47,433 bases of DNA, from positions 279,700-327,132 of the forward strand of contig BFEA01000783.1 in the NCBI GenBank assembly GCA_003427395.1, in the 5' to 3' direction. The notes below the pieces were generated by a model. That model made no database searches. It had not been told where the DNA came from and saw only the letters and a program-made list of their open reading frames with translations. The DNA is from Chara braunii. Its lineage: Eukaryota > Streptophyta > Charophyceae > Charales > Characeae. The translations under genes and the position numbers were made by a program. Position 1 is the first letter of the stretch. Every line of letters begins with the position of its first letter. Below, one piece after another: positions 29,060-39,152 of this stretch.

Positions 29060-29955
29060 AACACCAATGGAGAATCGCAACACCGAAAACCGGATGTCAA
29101 TGAGAGCTTGCTCTCGCCACAACCAACAACAGTATCCAGGCCCCTTCTCTTACTTGGCGCTTGACACCCAACCTACTCCCTACACAGCTACTATCTGCCT
29201 ACTAATTGACAATGCAACTGTTGACGTCAGCAACCAACGAAGTACTTAATGATGTCGCCCAATGCAGACCATCGCCAATACGTGGTATGTGCCCTCACAT
29301 CATCATCGTCATCATCATCCTGCCTTCTTCCTCGTTTTCCACCCACGTTGTCCCTCTGTACACCCGAAAACAACCCTGCGCCTTGATGTACAACCAAGCT
29401 CCAACCAACTATGGAGGCTGGGCTATGGCGCTGCCCTCAGCAGCGCCCTGCTTCATACACGACCGCACGTGCACAGCACCTTGCCTTAGCGCAAGCAGCA
29501 GCCCGCGAGACTCCGCTCTAGCAGCGTTGCCACTAGCTTGCAAGTGCCCGAATGACCGTCTAGGCAGGGAGCTCTTTCCTATATGGAAAGAGTCTGCCTG
29601 CCCTGCGACCTGGCTGGGCTGGGCCAATGCCCAGAAGCTTCCGATAGGCCCCAGGTGGCTGGGCCTCTGCTGCAGTTGTTGGGCCTCGTTCAGTTAGGCC
29701 TCCCAACTGTCTGTGTATGTTGCTGCGAATCCTGCCCAAGGCCTACATTTCAGCAAGGCCTAGAAGCCCGTGGAAAATCTTTGCTGCTCGAGGCCGAGGT
29801 TCCCTCAACCAACTGGCGCGACACAACTGCCTGTACCCCAAATACGAAATTGACAGCCTTGGACCTCTCGTGATTTATTAGGCCTGCCTTCACTTAGGGC
29901 GGGCACATTTGTATCAGGGGGACCTTTAGGCCTGCCGAGGAGCCAAATCCTCACA
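29060..29955 (-). repeat. 3' LTR of E1 (copy A)
   Basis: On the minus strand the LTR begins TGTGAGGATTTGG (complement of 29955) directly after the E1 polypurine tract. It contains TGTGCCCGCCCTAAGTGAAG, a hairpin at 29603-29564, cattcgggcac (complement of 29545-29555) and the tail seen at 29100-29225. The copies at 45156 and 46399 are in the opposite orientation. The distal end is uncertain; the TG...CA terminus and target duplication could not be placed. Confidence 0.65.
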
Positions 29956-29969
29956 TTCCCTCCTCCTTT
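29956..29969 (-). promoter_or_regulatory. E1 polypurine tract
   Basis: Minus strand AAAGGAGGAGGGAA overlaps the stop codon of the chromodomain frame and sits immediately before the LTR's TGTGAGG. This is the primer for plus-strand DNA synthesis and fixes the LTR start. Confidence 0.75.
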
Positions 29970-30342
29970 ACTTTGATAGTCCTCTGAGAAGTCTTCTATT
30001 GTGCAGGCATCTTCCCCTTGAGTGTTCTTTCGTAGCCTGCAATGACTTGGGGTGCTGTTCGAGGTAGCTCTTCTCTGGTAAACCACCAGTCTTCACTAGG
30101 ATCAGTATGGTGTCTGAATCTGACACGATACTGCATCCTTGGTTTTGAAGGACGGCCTCTGCCGGAGGTTTAGGCACTGGCATCACCCGATGTTCCACAA
30201 TCTCGTCGATGTCAACTTCACCATCCATGGTTGGGGGCAGCATTGACCGTCTGGAGGGAAACTGTGCAGTCTCTGCAAAAGGTGCCAACTTAGGGACGTG
30301 AAAAAATGGGTGTGTGCGGAGATGAGGTGGGATGCGAATCAC
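29968..30342 (-). pseudogene. E1 integrase C-terminus and degenerate chromodomain
   Basis: The frame opens with IRIPPHLRTHPFFHVPKLAP, the conserved linker after the integrase core. Next come VDIDEIVEHRV (the 'E-V-E-x-I-L-x-H-R' first strand of a chromodomain) and ILVKTGGLPEKSYLEQ, equivalent to 'YLVKWKGLPxxxxTWE'. The aromatic W of VKWKG is replaced, and the Tyr of YLVKW is lost. Chromodomains of chromoviruses bind modified histone H3 tails and direct integration to heterochromatin. The stop lies inside the polypurine tract, the usual arrangement. Confidence 0.75.
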
Positions 30343-30352
30343 GTAGGAAGGT

Positions 30353-30938
30353 CTATCCAGATGATCCCCAATTATGTCTGGGACCTCTCAGGGGCCGAAA
30401 TACTGTGGCATTAGTTTTCTGGAGATTCCTATTTCCTGTCCCAGTTAAGATGACTTTACCCAGACTCTCTACTTGAAAGTTAGAAGGTTGTCTGTGTTTG
30501 TTCTCAGATGCAATCATAGCATCATGAGACTTCCTAATGTGTTCTACGGCCTGCTGCAACATCTGTTCAATATGTGACAACAAATTCTATGTTGCCAGGT
30601 GCTGCAGTTGACTGGTTCTCAGGTACTAGGAAATCAAGGGCGGATCTGGGGTTCCAACCAAGATGCAGTTGGTTGGGAGTCATGCCAGTAGTGTTGTGCA
30701 CAACGTTGTTGTACATGCTGGCGACGAGAGGCAACTTCTCGTCCCAGTCATCCTGACTTGGCTTCATATAATGCCTTAGTAGGTGCTGCACTACTCGGTT
30801 CATCTGTTTCGCCTGTCCTTTTGACTCAGGGTGATTCCCTGACATCATCTGCAGTCTGGTACCCATCTGTTGGGAAGTGTTTTGCCACAGTTCGCTTGTA
30901 AAGCGAACATCCCTGTCGCTGACAATAGACTTGGGCAA
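30353..30938 (-). pseudogene. E1 integrase core, second half; catalytic E replaced by K
   Basis: PKSIVSDRDVRFTSELW holds the second catalytic Asp of the D-D-35-E triad. HPESKGQAKQMNRVVQHLLR corresponds to 'HPQTDGQTERxNRxxxxxLR', in which the catalytic Glu is a Lys (GQAKQMN). DDWDEKLPLVASMYNNVVH and MTPNQLHLGWNPR follow as in functional integrases. After a frame change near 30580 the protein continues in the 30583-30353 frame with IEQMLQQAVEHIRKSHDAM. With the glutamate gone, strand transfer is not expected. Confidence 0.85.
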
Positions 30939-30947
30939 GCCAAAGTC

Positions 30948-31415
30948 TCACACCCAGTTATCCATAAACAATTTGATGACGTAGTCAGTTTTAACGGTCT
31001 TTGGCATAACGATTAGTCTTGCATAGTTGGAAAAGTGATCTACTATAACGAAGATGTGTCTCTTTCCAGTCCTGCTGGTCGCAGGAGTATCCATGAAGTC
31101 CATGGACACACTTTGACCAGAGCCTTCAGGAATTGGCAAGGGCTTGATAAGCCCAAGCGGAGCCTGAGTCCTAGGTTTGTACTGTCTGCAAACCTTGTAG
31201 GTTCTAATGTATCTCTTAGCATCTTGCATCATAGATGGCCACCAGAATCTCTGTACTAAATTAGCTGAAGTTTTCTTATAGCTAAAATGAGCAGTAGCAT
31301 CATGACACTCACCTAAAAGACAAACTACGCAAAGACTCTCTATCAGGTACACAGAGTCTTTTATTCCCAACCTTTTCAAGAAACAGCAAACCATCAACCA
31401 CCGTAAATTCATCAA
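30948..31415 (-). pseudogene. E1 integrase zinc finger and first half of core
   Basis: The H-H-C-C zinc-binding domain reads ECHDATAHFSYKKT ... FWWP ... YIRTYKVCRQYK. The first cysteine of the C-x-x-C pair is a tyrosine (TYKVC for TCxxC), so zinc binding is probably lost. The core starts with SMDFMDTPATSRTGKRHIFV and IVDHFSNYARLI, the first catalytic Asp being in SMDF. The upstream end overlaps the RNase H frame by about 100 bases, marking a frameshift. Confidence 0.85.
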
Positions 31416-31909
31416 AAGTAACTTTGTCTTTAACTTCTAACTTACGGAGGATCTCTGATATCACTGCGTCTTCCTGATAGGCTTCTACCATAGATCGAGT
31501 TACATCCTCAAATATTCCAAACTCAGTCACTAGCGCGCCCAGATAATCTGCCCTACGCGATCGTGCATCCACCACTTTGTTATACTCTCCCTTGATTGGG
31601 TCAAGTTGATGGTCATACATGTCTATCACTTGAATCCACCTTTTGAGTGCATCAAAGAGTACACGCCGAGTCTTGATCCAACGCAGAGTCTCATGGTCAG
31701 ATCTCATGTAAAAGAATCTGCCTAGGAGATAGTGTCTCCAATGGACAAGCGCTCTATAGAGGGCATAAAGCTCACACTCATACGTGGACTTTGCTAGCTT
31801 TTGAGATGGCATCTTTTTGCTCATGTACTCGATAGGCCTTAACTTTTTCCCCTCCTTTTGCGCAAGGACCGCGCCTATGCCATATTGGCTGGCGTCTGTG
31901 GTGACTAAA
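31309..31909 (-). pseudogene. E1 RNase H with one frameshift
   Basis: Near 31880-31909 a frame not open elsewhere reads TLLVTTDASQYGIGAVLA, the D-A-S start of RNase H. It resumes in the 31824-31309 frame as MSKKMPSQKLAKSTYECELY, ALYRALVHWRHYLLG, DHETLRWIKTRR and IKGEYNKVVDARSRRADYLG. The catalytic D of TDAS and E of YECEL are present; the usual N-VADALSRR reads KVVDARSRR. RNase H degrades the RNA strand of the cDNA hybrid. Confidence 0.85.
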
Positions 31910-32839
31910 AGGGTTGTTCAGGATCTGGAAGTTTGAGGACTTATAGTGTGTTAAGGCATACTTCAATTTCTTGAATCTTGCTTCACACTCTTCGGTCCAC
32001 TCCCAAGGGGTGTCAAGGCGAGTTAGATCTATTAATGGGGAAGCTATAGTACTACAGTACGGGCGATAGTAGCCCATCATCCCCCAAAACGATCGGACCT
32101 CAGTAACAGTCTGAGGTCTGGGCCAGTCACGTATGCTGGCCACTTTGGCATCGTCCGCCCTCAACCCATCCGCAAAAATTTCATGACCCAGATAGAAGAT
32201 CTTGGTGCGACCAAACTCGCATTTCTCCAAGTTGACCTTATGCTGGTGCTGTCTTAGGAGACCTAGCACTATTTTTAAGTGCTCAGCATGCTCCTCTACA
32301 GTCTTACTAAAGATGAGGATATCGTCGAGGTACACGATGATAAACTCGTCTAAGTACTCATGAAAGATCCTATTCATAGCGTGCTGGAATGTCCCAGGTG
32401 CATTGCATAGGCCAAAGGGCATCACCACAAACGCGTACAGACCGTACCTAGTCTGGAAAGCGGTTTTGTGCTGGTCCTCAACTCTAATGGCAATTTGATG
32501 GTATCTGGACTTCAAATCTATCTTGGTGAAGTATCGACATCCCTGCATTCTATCCAATAGGTCGTCGATGCGGGGTAGGGGCTCCGCGTTCTTAACGGTG
32601 ATGGCATTGAGGCCCCTATAGTCAATGCACATCCTTAGTGTACCTCCCTTCTTAGGAACGAATAGGACTGGAGCACCGTATGGGGAGGTACCAGGCCGAA
32701 TCCATCCCCTCTCTGTGATCTCTTTGAGTTGGCGGCGGAGCTCATCCAACTCCGCAAGAGACATTTTATAGATCCGTCCTCTAGGTACTTTGCTACCACA
32801 GACGACTTCTATCGCATGGACAACCTCCCTTTCCACCAC
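31778..32839 (-). CDS. E1 reverse transcriptase, open over 353 codons
   Basis: All RT blocks are present in one frame: RGWIRPGTSPYGAPVLFVPK (46-63), LRMCIDYRGLNAIT (68-81), YFTKIDLKSRYHQIAI (103-118, catalytic Asp108), VVMPFGLCNAPGTFQHAM (138-155), IIVYLDDILIFSKTVEEH (167-184, catalytic Asp172 and Asp173) and FYLGHEIFADG. The thumb and connection follow (DWPRPQTVTEVRSFWGMMGY). The frame slips at the start of RNase H around 31910. It copies element RNA into DNA in the Gag particle. The start given is simply the first in-frame start; in the element it is part of a Gag-Pol polyprotein. Confidence 0.9.
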   Translation of the reverse strand: MVEREVVHAIEVVCGSKVPRGRIYKMSLAELDELRRQLKEITERGWIRPGTSPYGAPVLFVPKKGGTLRMCIDYRGLNAITVKNAEPLPRIDDLLDRMQGCRYFTKIDLKSRYHQIAIRVEDQHKTAFQTRYGLYAFVVMPFGLCNAPGTFQHAMNRIFHEYLDEFIIVYLDDILIFSKTVEEHAEHLKIVLGLLRQHQHKVNLEKCEFGRTKIFYLGHEIFADGLRADDAKVASIRDWPRPQTVTEVRSFWGMMGYYRPYCSTIASPLIDLTRLDTPWEWTEECEARFKKLKYALTHYKSSNFQILNNPFSHHRRQPIWHRRGPCAKGGEKVKAYRVHEQKDAISKASKVHV

Positions 32840-32904
32840 ACCACTGGGCTCCTAAAAAAGGTTTGGATACTGATCAACGACTGCTTCTATCTCTGGGGCT
32901 GATT

Positions 32905-33504
32905 TTATGGCCACCCCTTTTCAGAGACAAAGTCTAGGTACATGCCCTCCTCGTGATTCTGTTTATAGTCGTTATAGAAAGAGGATGCACACATGCACCC
33001 GTAGTTTTTCACTAAACTGCCAGCTTTGAACTTCTGCAGTCTAACGGTTCTACCATTGGGTAACTTGTGAATCATCACCTTCCTATCCCAATCGAACTGA
33101 GGTTGAGCGACCTCGAGGTAGTACATGCCTAGTAGCATATCAAATGGCAGTTCGTTGCTGAATATGAACGAGATTTTGTGTCTCAGTTCCCCTCCTCCAT
33201 AGGAGAAGGTACAGACTACGTCCTTGGCATAGTTTTGGACAACCATATTATGCTTGTTGGCTAGCGTAGAGGCTATAGATCTGCTAAGCCGCTGCACTTG
33301 GTCCCCTAAGCGCAGTCTGTCCACACAAGCACGACTGATGAAATTCCGTGTAGAGCCTATGTCTGCGAAGGCGCTCACTTTACGACCATCTACATCAACC
33401 TCTACCACGAAATGTTCACCCACATCAACCTCTACCACGAAATGTTCACCCCTAGGACCTTTGCTAATCTCGCCCAAGAGTCTCTGGGGTCCTTCCCTGA
33501 CCAC
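32905..33504 (-). pseudogene. E1 aspartic protease, D-S-G changed to D-I-G
   Basis: The protease fold is readable: VSAFADIGSTRNFISRACVD (44-63), then LPFDMLLGMYYLEVAQPQFD with the conserved C-terminal 'D-LLGMxW' strand, and WDRKVMIHKLPNG. The active site should be A-L-V-D-S-G-S-T and here is A-D-I-G-S-T: the catalytic Asp48 remains, but the next residue is Ile rather than Ser or Thr. Residues 19-38 are an in-frame duplication of 10 residues (GEHFVVEVDV twice). A linker to RT follows. Confidence 0.8.
33392..33451. repeat. Perfect 30-bp tandem duplication inside the E1 protease frame
   Basis: The 30-bp unit at 33392-33421 is repeated exactly at 33422-33451 and keeps the frame, adding ten residues just before the active-site strand. 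Confidence 0.95.
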
Positions 33505-33667
33505 TCAATTTGTAACTCTTCTAGGGACTCGGACACATCTCTCGAGCAAAGCATTGGTGGGTCTGAATGTGTCTGCGGGGCGATGGATGAGTCACTAGCC
33601 TTGGCCAACACCTGAAGTGGTGAAGGCAATGTTACCACTTCAGCACGAGTAAGAGTGGCGAACACTC

Positions 33668-34068
33668 CTACTGGCCCGAGGTGTTTCCCTGCAAAGTGCT
33701 CATAGAAGCACCACCAGGGTTCGAAGGTAATCCTACAACGGTTGGAGAGGCTACCTTTGCGGTGACCTTCTTGCCTCGACATGTCCTGGACGTGTGGCCA
33801 TAGTTGCCACATTTCAAACAAGTACCCCTATCAACTCGGCCCCTCCACACCTCGTAGTCTAAACAAGTTTCACTGATGCGGGTGTTCCTTGGTCGCCCTG
33901 ACCCTTGGACAGGCCTACCTTCTGCTTCCCGGTCCCCCTCGTCTTTTCTTTGATGGGTGCCACGACTCCCCTGTCCGAAGTCTCACTAGCCCCATCCTGT
34001 TGTGCGTCTTCCCCATAGTTAGGGAAGTCATCAATCTCTGTCGCCTGGCCATCATGGTCGACGAACAT
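33668..34068 (-). pseudogene. E1 gag nucleocapsid with zinc knuckle
   Basis: The 34068-33859 frame is a polar, glycine/lysine-rich linker. The 33850-33668 frame holds CLKCGNYGHTSRTC (residues 11-24, about 33820-33779), a perfect C-X2-C-X4-H-X4-C zinc knuckle, preceded by basic MWRGRVDR. It packages the element's RNA. Two frames for one short region show a frameshift near 33855. Confidence 0.8.
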
Positions 34069-34118
34069 GAGATTGCCTTTCTTCCTCCAGTCTTGGGGAA
34101 GTTTCTTCTTCCTACCAT

Positions 34119-34750
34119 TTATTTGACCCTGATGAGCGGACCAAAGGTAGCCTCTATGTCCAAGGCTTTCTTGCTGAAAGAAGTGAAGTTATGGACGTCG
34201 ATGTTGGCCTCATCCACCAGTTTATTCTTGACGTGTATGGGCAAACATCGCAAATCTGTGAGGAGTACCTGTGGGTCATAGCGCAAACGAGGTACTATGA
34301 TCAGACGTTCTACGGCGTCTGCGACTTCCTGCACAGTCTGGTACCATTTGGAACCGAGACTGTTGATTGCGCCAATGGTCTTTGAGCCCCTTGAGGGTCA
34401 TGCCACCTATTGTACACAGTCCGTATTAAGTCCTCTAATGTCTAGGCCTGGGCCCAAACATCAAAATTTTGACTGTAGCCCTGCTGCTGCACTAGACTGT
34501 TTAACCATCGTGTTGTCGATCCCTCTAAAAAGGAGGCAGCAACTATAACTTCCTGCGCTGGCCGTGTGAGCTTGTGCCTCACATAGGTAGGCACAGTCCT
34601 CCCCCAGGTGTCCAGGTCCTCATCCTTTTTCTTGTCACCAGAAAAAGGTTTAGGACTCGGCAAGGGAATCTTGGGCATCCATTGCATAGGCTGGATTGGC
34701 CCAAGAGATGGCTGTAGTGGCTTCATAGCCACTGAGACAAGTTTCTGCAC
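34119..34750 (-). pseudogene. E1 gag capsid region, frameshifted
   Basis: The 34750-34442 frame reads KPFSGDKKKDEDLDTWGRTV and FLEGSTTRWLNSLV, the 'F-G-xx..W....YL' start of a retrotransposon gag capsid. A stop, then TLEDLIRTVYNRWHDPQG, follows in the same frame. The 34334-34119 frame continues with RLIIVPRLRYDPQVLLTDL and RCLPIHVKNKLVDEANIDVH, ending in FSKKALDIEA. The layout matches capsids of plant chromoviruses. Confidence 0.7.
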
Positions 34751-34756
34751 GCTAAC

Positions 34757-35581
34757 CTAAGCCTGCCCTGACGATGGTACTGTAGCTGCAACCATCCTCG
34801 ATGGTACGGGAGAAGTACCAAGGACCAGACCACTAACTGCTACTAAACCACCCGAAGGAGGCATGCCAAACATAGTAGAAAAGGAGGGCCCTACTGGCGA
34901 CGGTGTCACTGTGGGGCCCTCAACCGAAGGGGGAGCTATAGAGTACGGAGGCTGCCTCATCATTCGACGAGGAGCCTGCAGTGCAGTCAGAATCCGGTCC
35001 TGGCCGGCCACTAGTTGAGCCAACACTTCCTGCTGGACAACCTGCGTTTGTGCCACGCATAGCAGCGAGCGACGCAGTGCTTGCATTGCAAGGTCTAATA
35101 TGGACTCATACATTGATTCTAGCTTTCCTATCTCCTGCCTCCTAGCTCCTAGTCTAGCCTTTCTCGTTATAGTTCTCTGTCTTCTCTCTGTTGCATCCCT
35201 CAACTGCTGCTGCAACTCATTATGAAGAGCCTCCGCTTGGAGGATCTCATAATCCTCTGCCGTGAGTTGAGTCTGCTGGCTGAGTCGCAAGCCAACAACC
35301 TGGCTAACAGAAACCTGAGAAACACTTTGACTAACCCCTGATGAAGAGGCCTGGGACGAGGCCTGAGACATGGAGGCGGTAGCCAATGCGGCCTCTAAGT
35401 TGGTTGTTGCCGCCCTAGACCTCCGATATGCCACCTTCTCCCTGACTTCCCTCCGCAGCCTCCTTTCCTCTCCTGGAGCTAAGTTTTGGAAAGTGATGGG
35501 ACGACTGAGAGCAGTACTACGTGTAAGTCTAAGAGGTTTCACTACTCGTTCCTCCTCCTCATTATTGCTTGCATCACTCAT
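34757..35581 (-). CDS. E1 gag N-terminal part, coiled-coil and low-complexity
   Basis: 274 codons from an ATG at 35581 (MSDASNNEEEERVVKP). An acidic start is followed by a basic stretch (ERRLRREVREKVAYRRSRAA), a Ser/Gln-rich segment (about 70-100), a helix rich in Glu, Gln and Arg likely to form a coiled coil (about 108-205) and a Pro/Ser/Gly-rich end (about 210-274). This is a Gag matrix-like region that would drive assembly. It ends in a stop seven bases before the capsid frame, so one small deletion or substitution separates them. Confidence 0.6.
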   Translation of the reverse strand: MSDASNNEEEERVVKPLRLTRSTALSRPITFQNLAPGEERRLRREVREKVAYRRSRAATTNLEAALATASMSQASSQASSSGVSQSVSQVSVSQVVGLRLSQQTQLTAEDYEILQAEALHNELQQQLRDATERRQRTITRKARLGARRQEIGKLESMYESILDLAMQALRRSLLCVAQTQVVQQEVLAQLVAGQDRILTALQAPRRMMRQPPYSIAPPSVEGPTVTPSPVGPSFSTMFGMPPSGGLVAVSGLVLGTSPVPSRMVAATVPSSGQA

Positions 35582-35639
35582 GAGCTATATGGGTGTGTGG
35601 TCTAAACTAGAATCCACACTGAATCCTACCTCAACATGA

Positions 35640-37700
35640 CACCCGACCGAGAATGATATTCACTACTTTCGGTCATCCTGGAGAGAAGTAGTCAAGTGGT
35701 CAACAACAACTAATGTCAGATCCTACAGGTAACACTATTTCTATTTTTAGGTTACTCTAACATAGAATGCAATGCAGCAAGGAAGATACTATCCTATCTG
35801 CAACTATCTGTAAGTTGTCACCAAGTCCGTACAACTAAATAATCAAAAATAAAAGATTGCACCTGTGGAGATGTATGTTGGATGGCAGTTTATCTAACTA
35901 GTGTCATTGTGAACAATTGTCGGAATATTCAATCACGACTACCCATAAACTCGATTCTTATCCCTCCAATATCCCGCGAGAGTAAAACCCTCCGAGGTGG
36001 CCACGCCTTATAAGTCCTTACTCCTTTGGTGAGACGTGGGTCCGCTGTCAGGTTACGCCGATCAACAACCATCACTAGGGGTTGTGCCCTAGTGGTGCTA
36101 AACTTTACCGTTAGCTTGGTATTCCTGTATATGCCTTAAGATTAGCAACAAGTGGTTGGACAGTGTGTCACAACAAATACAGGCCTGCTGCGGGAATGCG
36201 CAAAGGTTTGTCACACATAAAAAGACATTTACCAGTTCCCTATGGGACAGCATAGAGAGCACGACATCCTTTCCAAAATCACAAAAAAATCACCGCCAAA
36301 TTCACAAGGTCGTGGCCTCCCAATTTGATCAAAGCAAGTAGACCACTCATCTCAATGGCATCTCCCGAATGAACCATTTTTGTCCAAAACCAGTTTCCTT
36401 GGTCCTTCTCGTCACACTTTATCATTCAGAACTGCTTTCCATGCTATTAAATTTTTTAACCACCTTCCAATCAAAGGGGGTCTTACTCATTAGGTCTCCC
36501 AGTCATCCCTCTCTCTCTAGTATGCCAGTCATCCCTCTCTCTCTAGGATGAACCTTCACATGGCCTTTTTAAAACATCTTCTACTTGAATACGAGTCTCC
36601 AAATGACAAATAATCAACTTCCCATTTGAAGGTGCCTCCACCATAAAACCACTCAGCACTTGAGAGACCAACTTGCGGGTCCTTGCCACAACTCAACAAT
36701 CAACATCCGGCATGGTAAGCGTTCGAGTTCCAAAGACTCATAAATCCCTTAGGATTTTTACATCCTTTCACAAAACAGACTGCACTTCCTTTCCTTATGC
36801 TCGGCCTCATCATCCGCCCATAGGCAGGCTGCACGAGTATACGGAAAAGTAGACAATTCACCCGCTTTCACCTTTACAAGATACAAAACACATGAGATAT
36901 ATCATGTGCATCTCTTCACACAAAACCATCATACATCAGGATAAAACCACACATGTGAGAGTGGTTGTGATCGTCATATACGAAAAGGATAGTATCAGGA
37001 ATCTCAACCCAATATACACTCAGGGGTGTAATATCCCACCAAAAAATTGTAACAAAAGTAGCCTTGAGTTATATGTATACACTTAGAGTTGAACAATCTC
37101 AACTCAAATTGACCCCAGTATCACACGAATGCCATGGCCTCCCTGACCGGAGCTGAAACAGTCATAATCAGGGCGTAATTGCACCGCTTAACTCGAAGGG
37201 AATCAAGTAAACCTAAGACGTATCCAAATATTCAGAAGGTAACACAAGGACACCAGTGAATCACTGCGTTACACACACAAATCTCACATACTACACTTCT
37301 AGGCTAAAGAGTCCACTCTATATACACCGAGATCACCCTCTAGGCCTCCCACACCACTCATATATGTACAACCATCTCATCCTAGATGGGAAGCAACTCT
37401 TATCTCTTCTTCTCTCAATGATAGGCCTATATACATTTATGGCTTGAAGAGGTCTCTATATCCACTCAAATACACTGTCGGAGCAGATTTCCATCGCTTG
37501 AATAATATCCTTAAGGCCACTCATTGCTCTCCTGCTCATAGCATTCTAATAACACGAGTGGAGATAGTCCTAACATTCCCCACATATACAACTATCTTGT
37601 TAGGATTCATCTCTAAACCATCCATATCCCCTGTCTGCAACCCGTGTTACCTTACCGGACCATTATTTCGAAAATTCCCTTTTTTCTCTGCACTATTTAC
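35640..37700. other. No gene recognised; expected position of the E1 5' LTR
   Basis: The 5' LTR of E1 should lie here, but the landmark words of the 3' LTR (cctaagtgaagg, cattcgggcac) are absent. A 26-bp tandem duplication (agtcatccctctctctctag-x-atgcc) is at about 36499-36546. Short + strand ORFs have no recognisable domains. Confidence 0.4.
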
Positions 37701-37705
37701 GGCTG

Positions 37706-38477
37706 CTACATAATTGAGGTTCCTTGCTCATGCCTGTGACCTACCCAAATCTTCAGGTTCTCCTCATACAAATCTTTTTTTTCCGCCTCAATCACAGTGA
37801 AGAGGCAATGCTCGACGCTTTGCTCGTCACAAAGCCTTTTTCGACGTTCCCCAAGGTATGGTCGGATCAATATAATTCTCAACCGTGTCGAAGACATCCC
37901 CTTCAATATTAGTCCTTGTTAGGCCACTTGCTTCATCGACCCTTCGTTCGCGGCAAAACTTTATGTGCCCCTTTTTGGAACAATGTCTGCAAGTGACTTT
38001 CTTCCAATCTGCTTTTCGCCCTCCAAATCCATTTCCATTGTCTGAATCCACCTGTGCTCGACTCTTTGCCTTCCATTGGGCTTTGGTTAGGTAAAGGTGC
38101 TCACGCCCTTTCCTTCGATCACCCCTCTCCCTTTCTCTTCCTCCTCCTCGAGCACCAGGCCACTTTCTCTGGATCTTCTTGCGGTGGAGGGGATCTCGCT
38201 CATCACCATCTATCTCCTCCTCATTTCTGTCTGTCGACTCATCCAATATTTCTTCTGAAGCCTTCCGCTTGCCTCTTCTAACTTCTTCCAATTGCGCAAC
38301 TCTCTCTTCTAATATTTTTGCTTCTCTTTGTTCATCAGCTACCCGTTCTTGTGGTGGCGCATCTCTAACAACTGGCACAGTTTGAAGGATTTGGCGACGC
38401 TGAATGAGATTGTCTTCTTCCAGAAACTTCTTTCTCAAGAAGCTCTCGAGTTCACTCCATGTCTGTGACCTTAACAC
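37706..38477 (-). pseudogene. E4 gag C-terminal half with zinc knuckle
   Basis: 216 codons. TWSELESFLRKKFLEED (6-22) is the end of the capsid domain. A charged helix follows (about 42-72, EERVAQLEEVRRGKRK), then an acidic segment, a very basic segment rich in Arg/Gly (100-125) and CRHCSKKGHIKFC (163-175): Cys163, Cys166, His171, Cys175. The last spacing is three rather than four, so the knuckle may be damaged by loss of one residue. Reading continues in another frame to 37706. Confidence 0.75.
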
Positions 38478-38479
38478 GA

Positions 38480-38861
38480 AAACGTTTACTTACTCGCTCA
38501 GGTTCTTATAGACGAATAACGGTATCATACTCAACATGGCTCTCTCGTCCCACATCTTCGTGAGACTGAAGTTATGATAACTGCGCAGGAAGTTAGACAA
38601 ATTTTCTTCCTTGAAACAACAGGGCTTGGAGATCTGGGCTCATCGAGTCATGCCCCGACTCGCATAATAACACCTTCGTGAGGCATGAGCTCCTCCAAAG
38701 CAGGATCTTGGCGAAACCACTTTTTTCAGCCATGATGTCGATGCCGGCCTGATACGCATAGCAAGCAATAGATCAGCAGGTTGTAGTTCAAGAAAGCGTA
38801 GGATGGATAAAGGAAATAAAATTGTTAACACTAAAATCACACTAACTCTTTCATCGCTCAT
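38480..38861 (-). pseudogene. E4 gag capsid N-terminal part, broken
   Basis: Translated with frame changes, the minus strand gives CFKEENLSNFLRSYHNFSL, KMWDERAMLSMIPLFVYK and NLSE, matching the capsid layout in E2 (FRGPQVNDFWNEYEFFGL). The 38861-38640 frame (MSDERVSVILVLTILFPL) is the competing open frame and probably not the real one, except perhaps its basic end. Confidence 0.5.
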
Positions 38862-39152
38862 ATAACAAGACCTTACACTTTAGATACCCCTTGTTCTAAC
38901 TTTCAAGGGTACAATGAGCAATACGTTTTATATAAGCAAAGCTTTCTGCTACCACTCGCTCTACACAGTAAGGTGGCCATACACGTCTGTGAGAGACACA
39001 CTTGGCAGAATACGAGGGCACCCTCTATCTGCCCACTGCTACCCGAACCTTGTCCCAATCTTCAACTCCTTCATCAGGATTATGGGAACTAGCATATGCA
39101 TCAACCACATTGGCCAGGTTCCTGAGCCCTCGATTAGGGGATACAAATTCGA

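Larger units (their letters stand above)
29955..35660 (-). mobile_element. E1: Ty3/gypsy chromovirus, nearly full-length coding region
   Basis: Minus-strand order: gag (35581-33668), protease (33504-32905), reverse transcriptase (32839-31778), RNase H (31909-31309), integrase (31415-30353) and C-terminal chromodomain (30342-29968), then polypurine tract and 3' LTR. Integrase after RT makes it Ty3/gypsy; the chromodomain makes it a chromovirus. It carries about eight frame breaks and several active-site substitutions, so it is inactive, though RT is intact over 353 codons. The 5' LTR and a convincing PBS are not found right of 35640; the closest is tgaatatcattctcgg at about 35650-35670 (minus), a poor match to initiator tRNA-Met. 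Confidence 0.9.
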
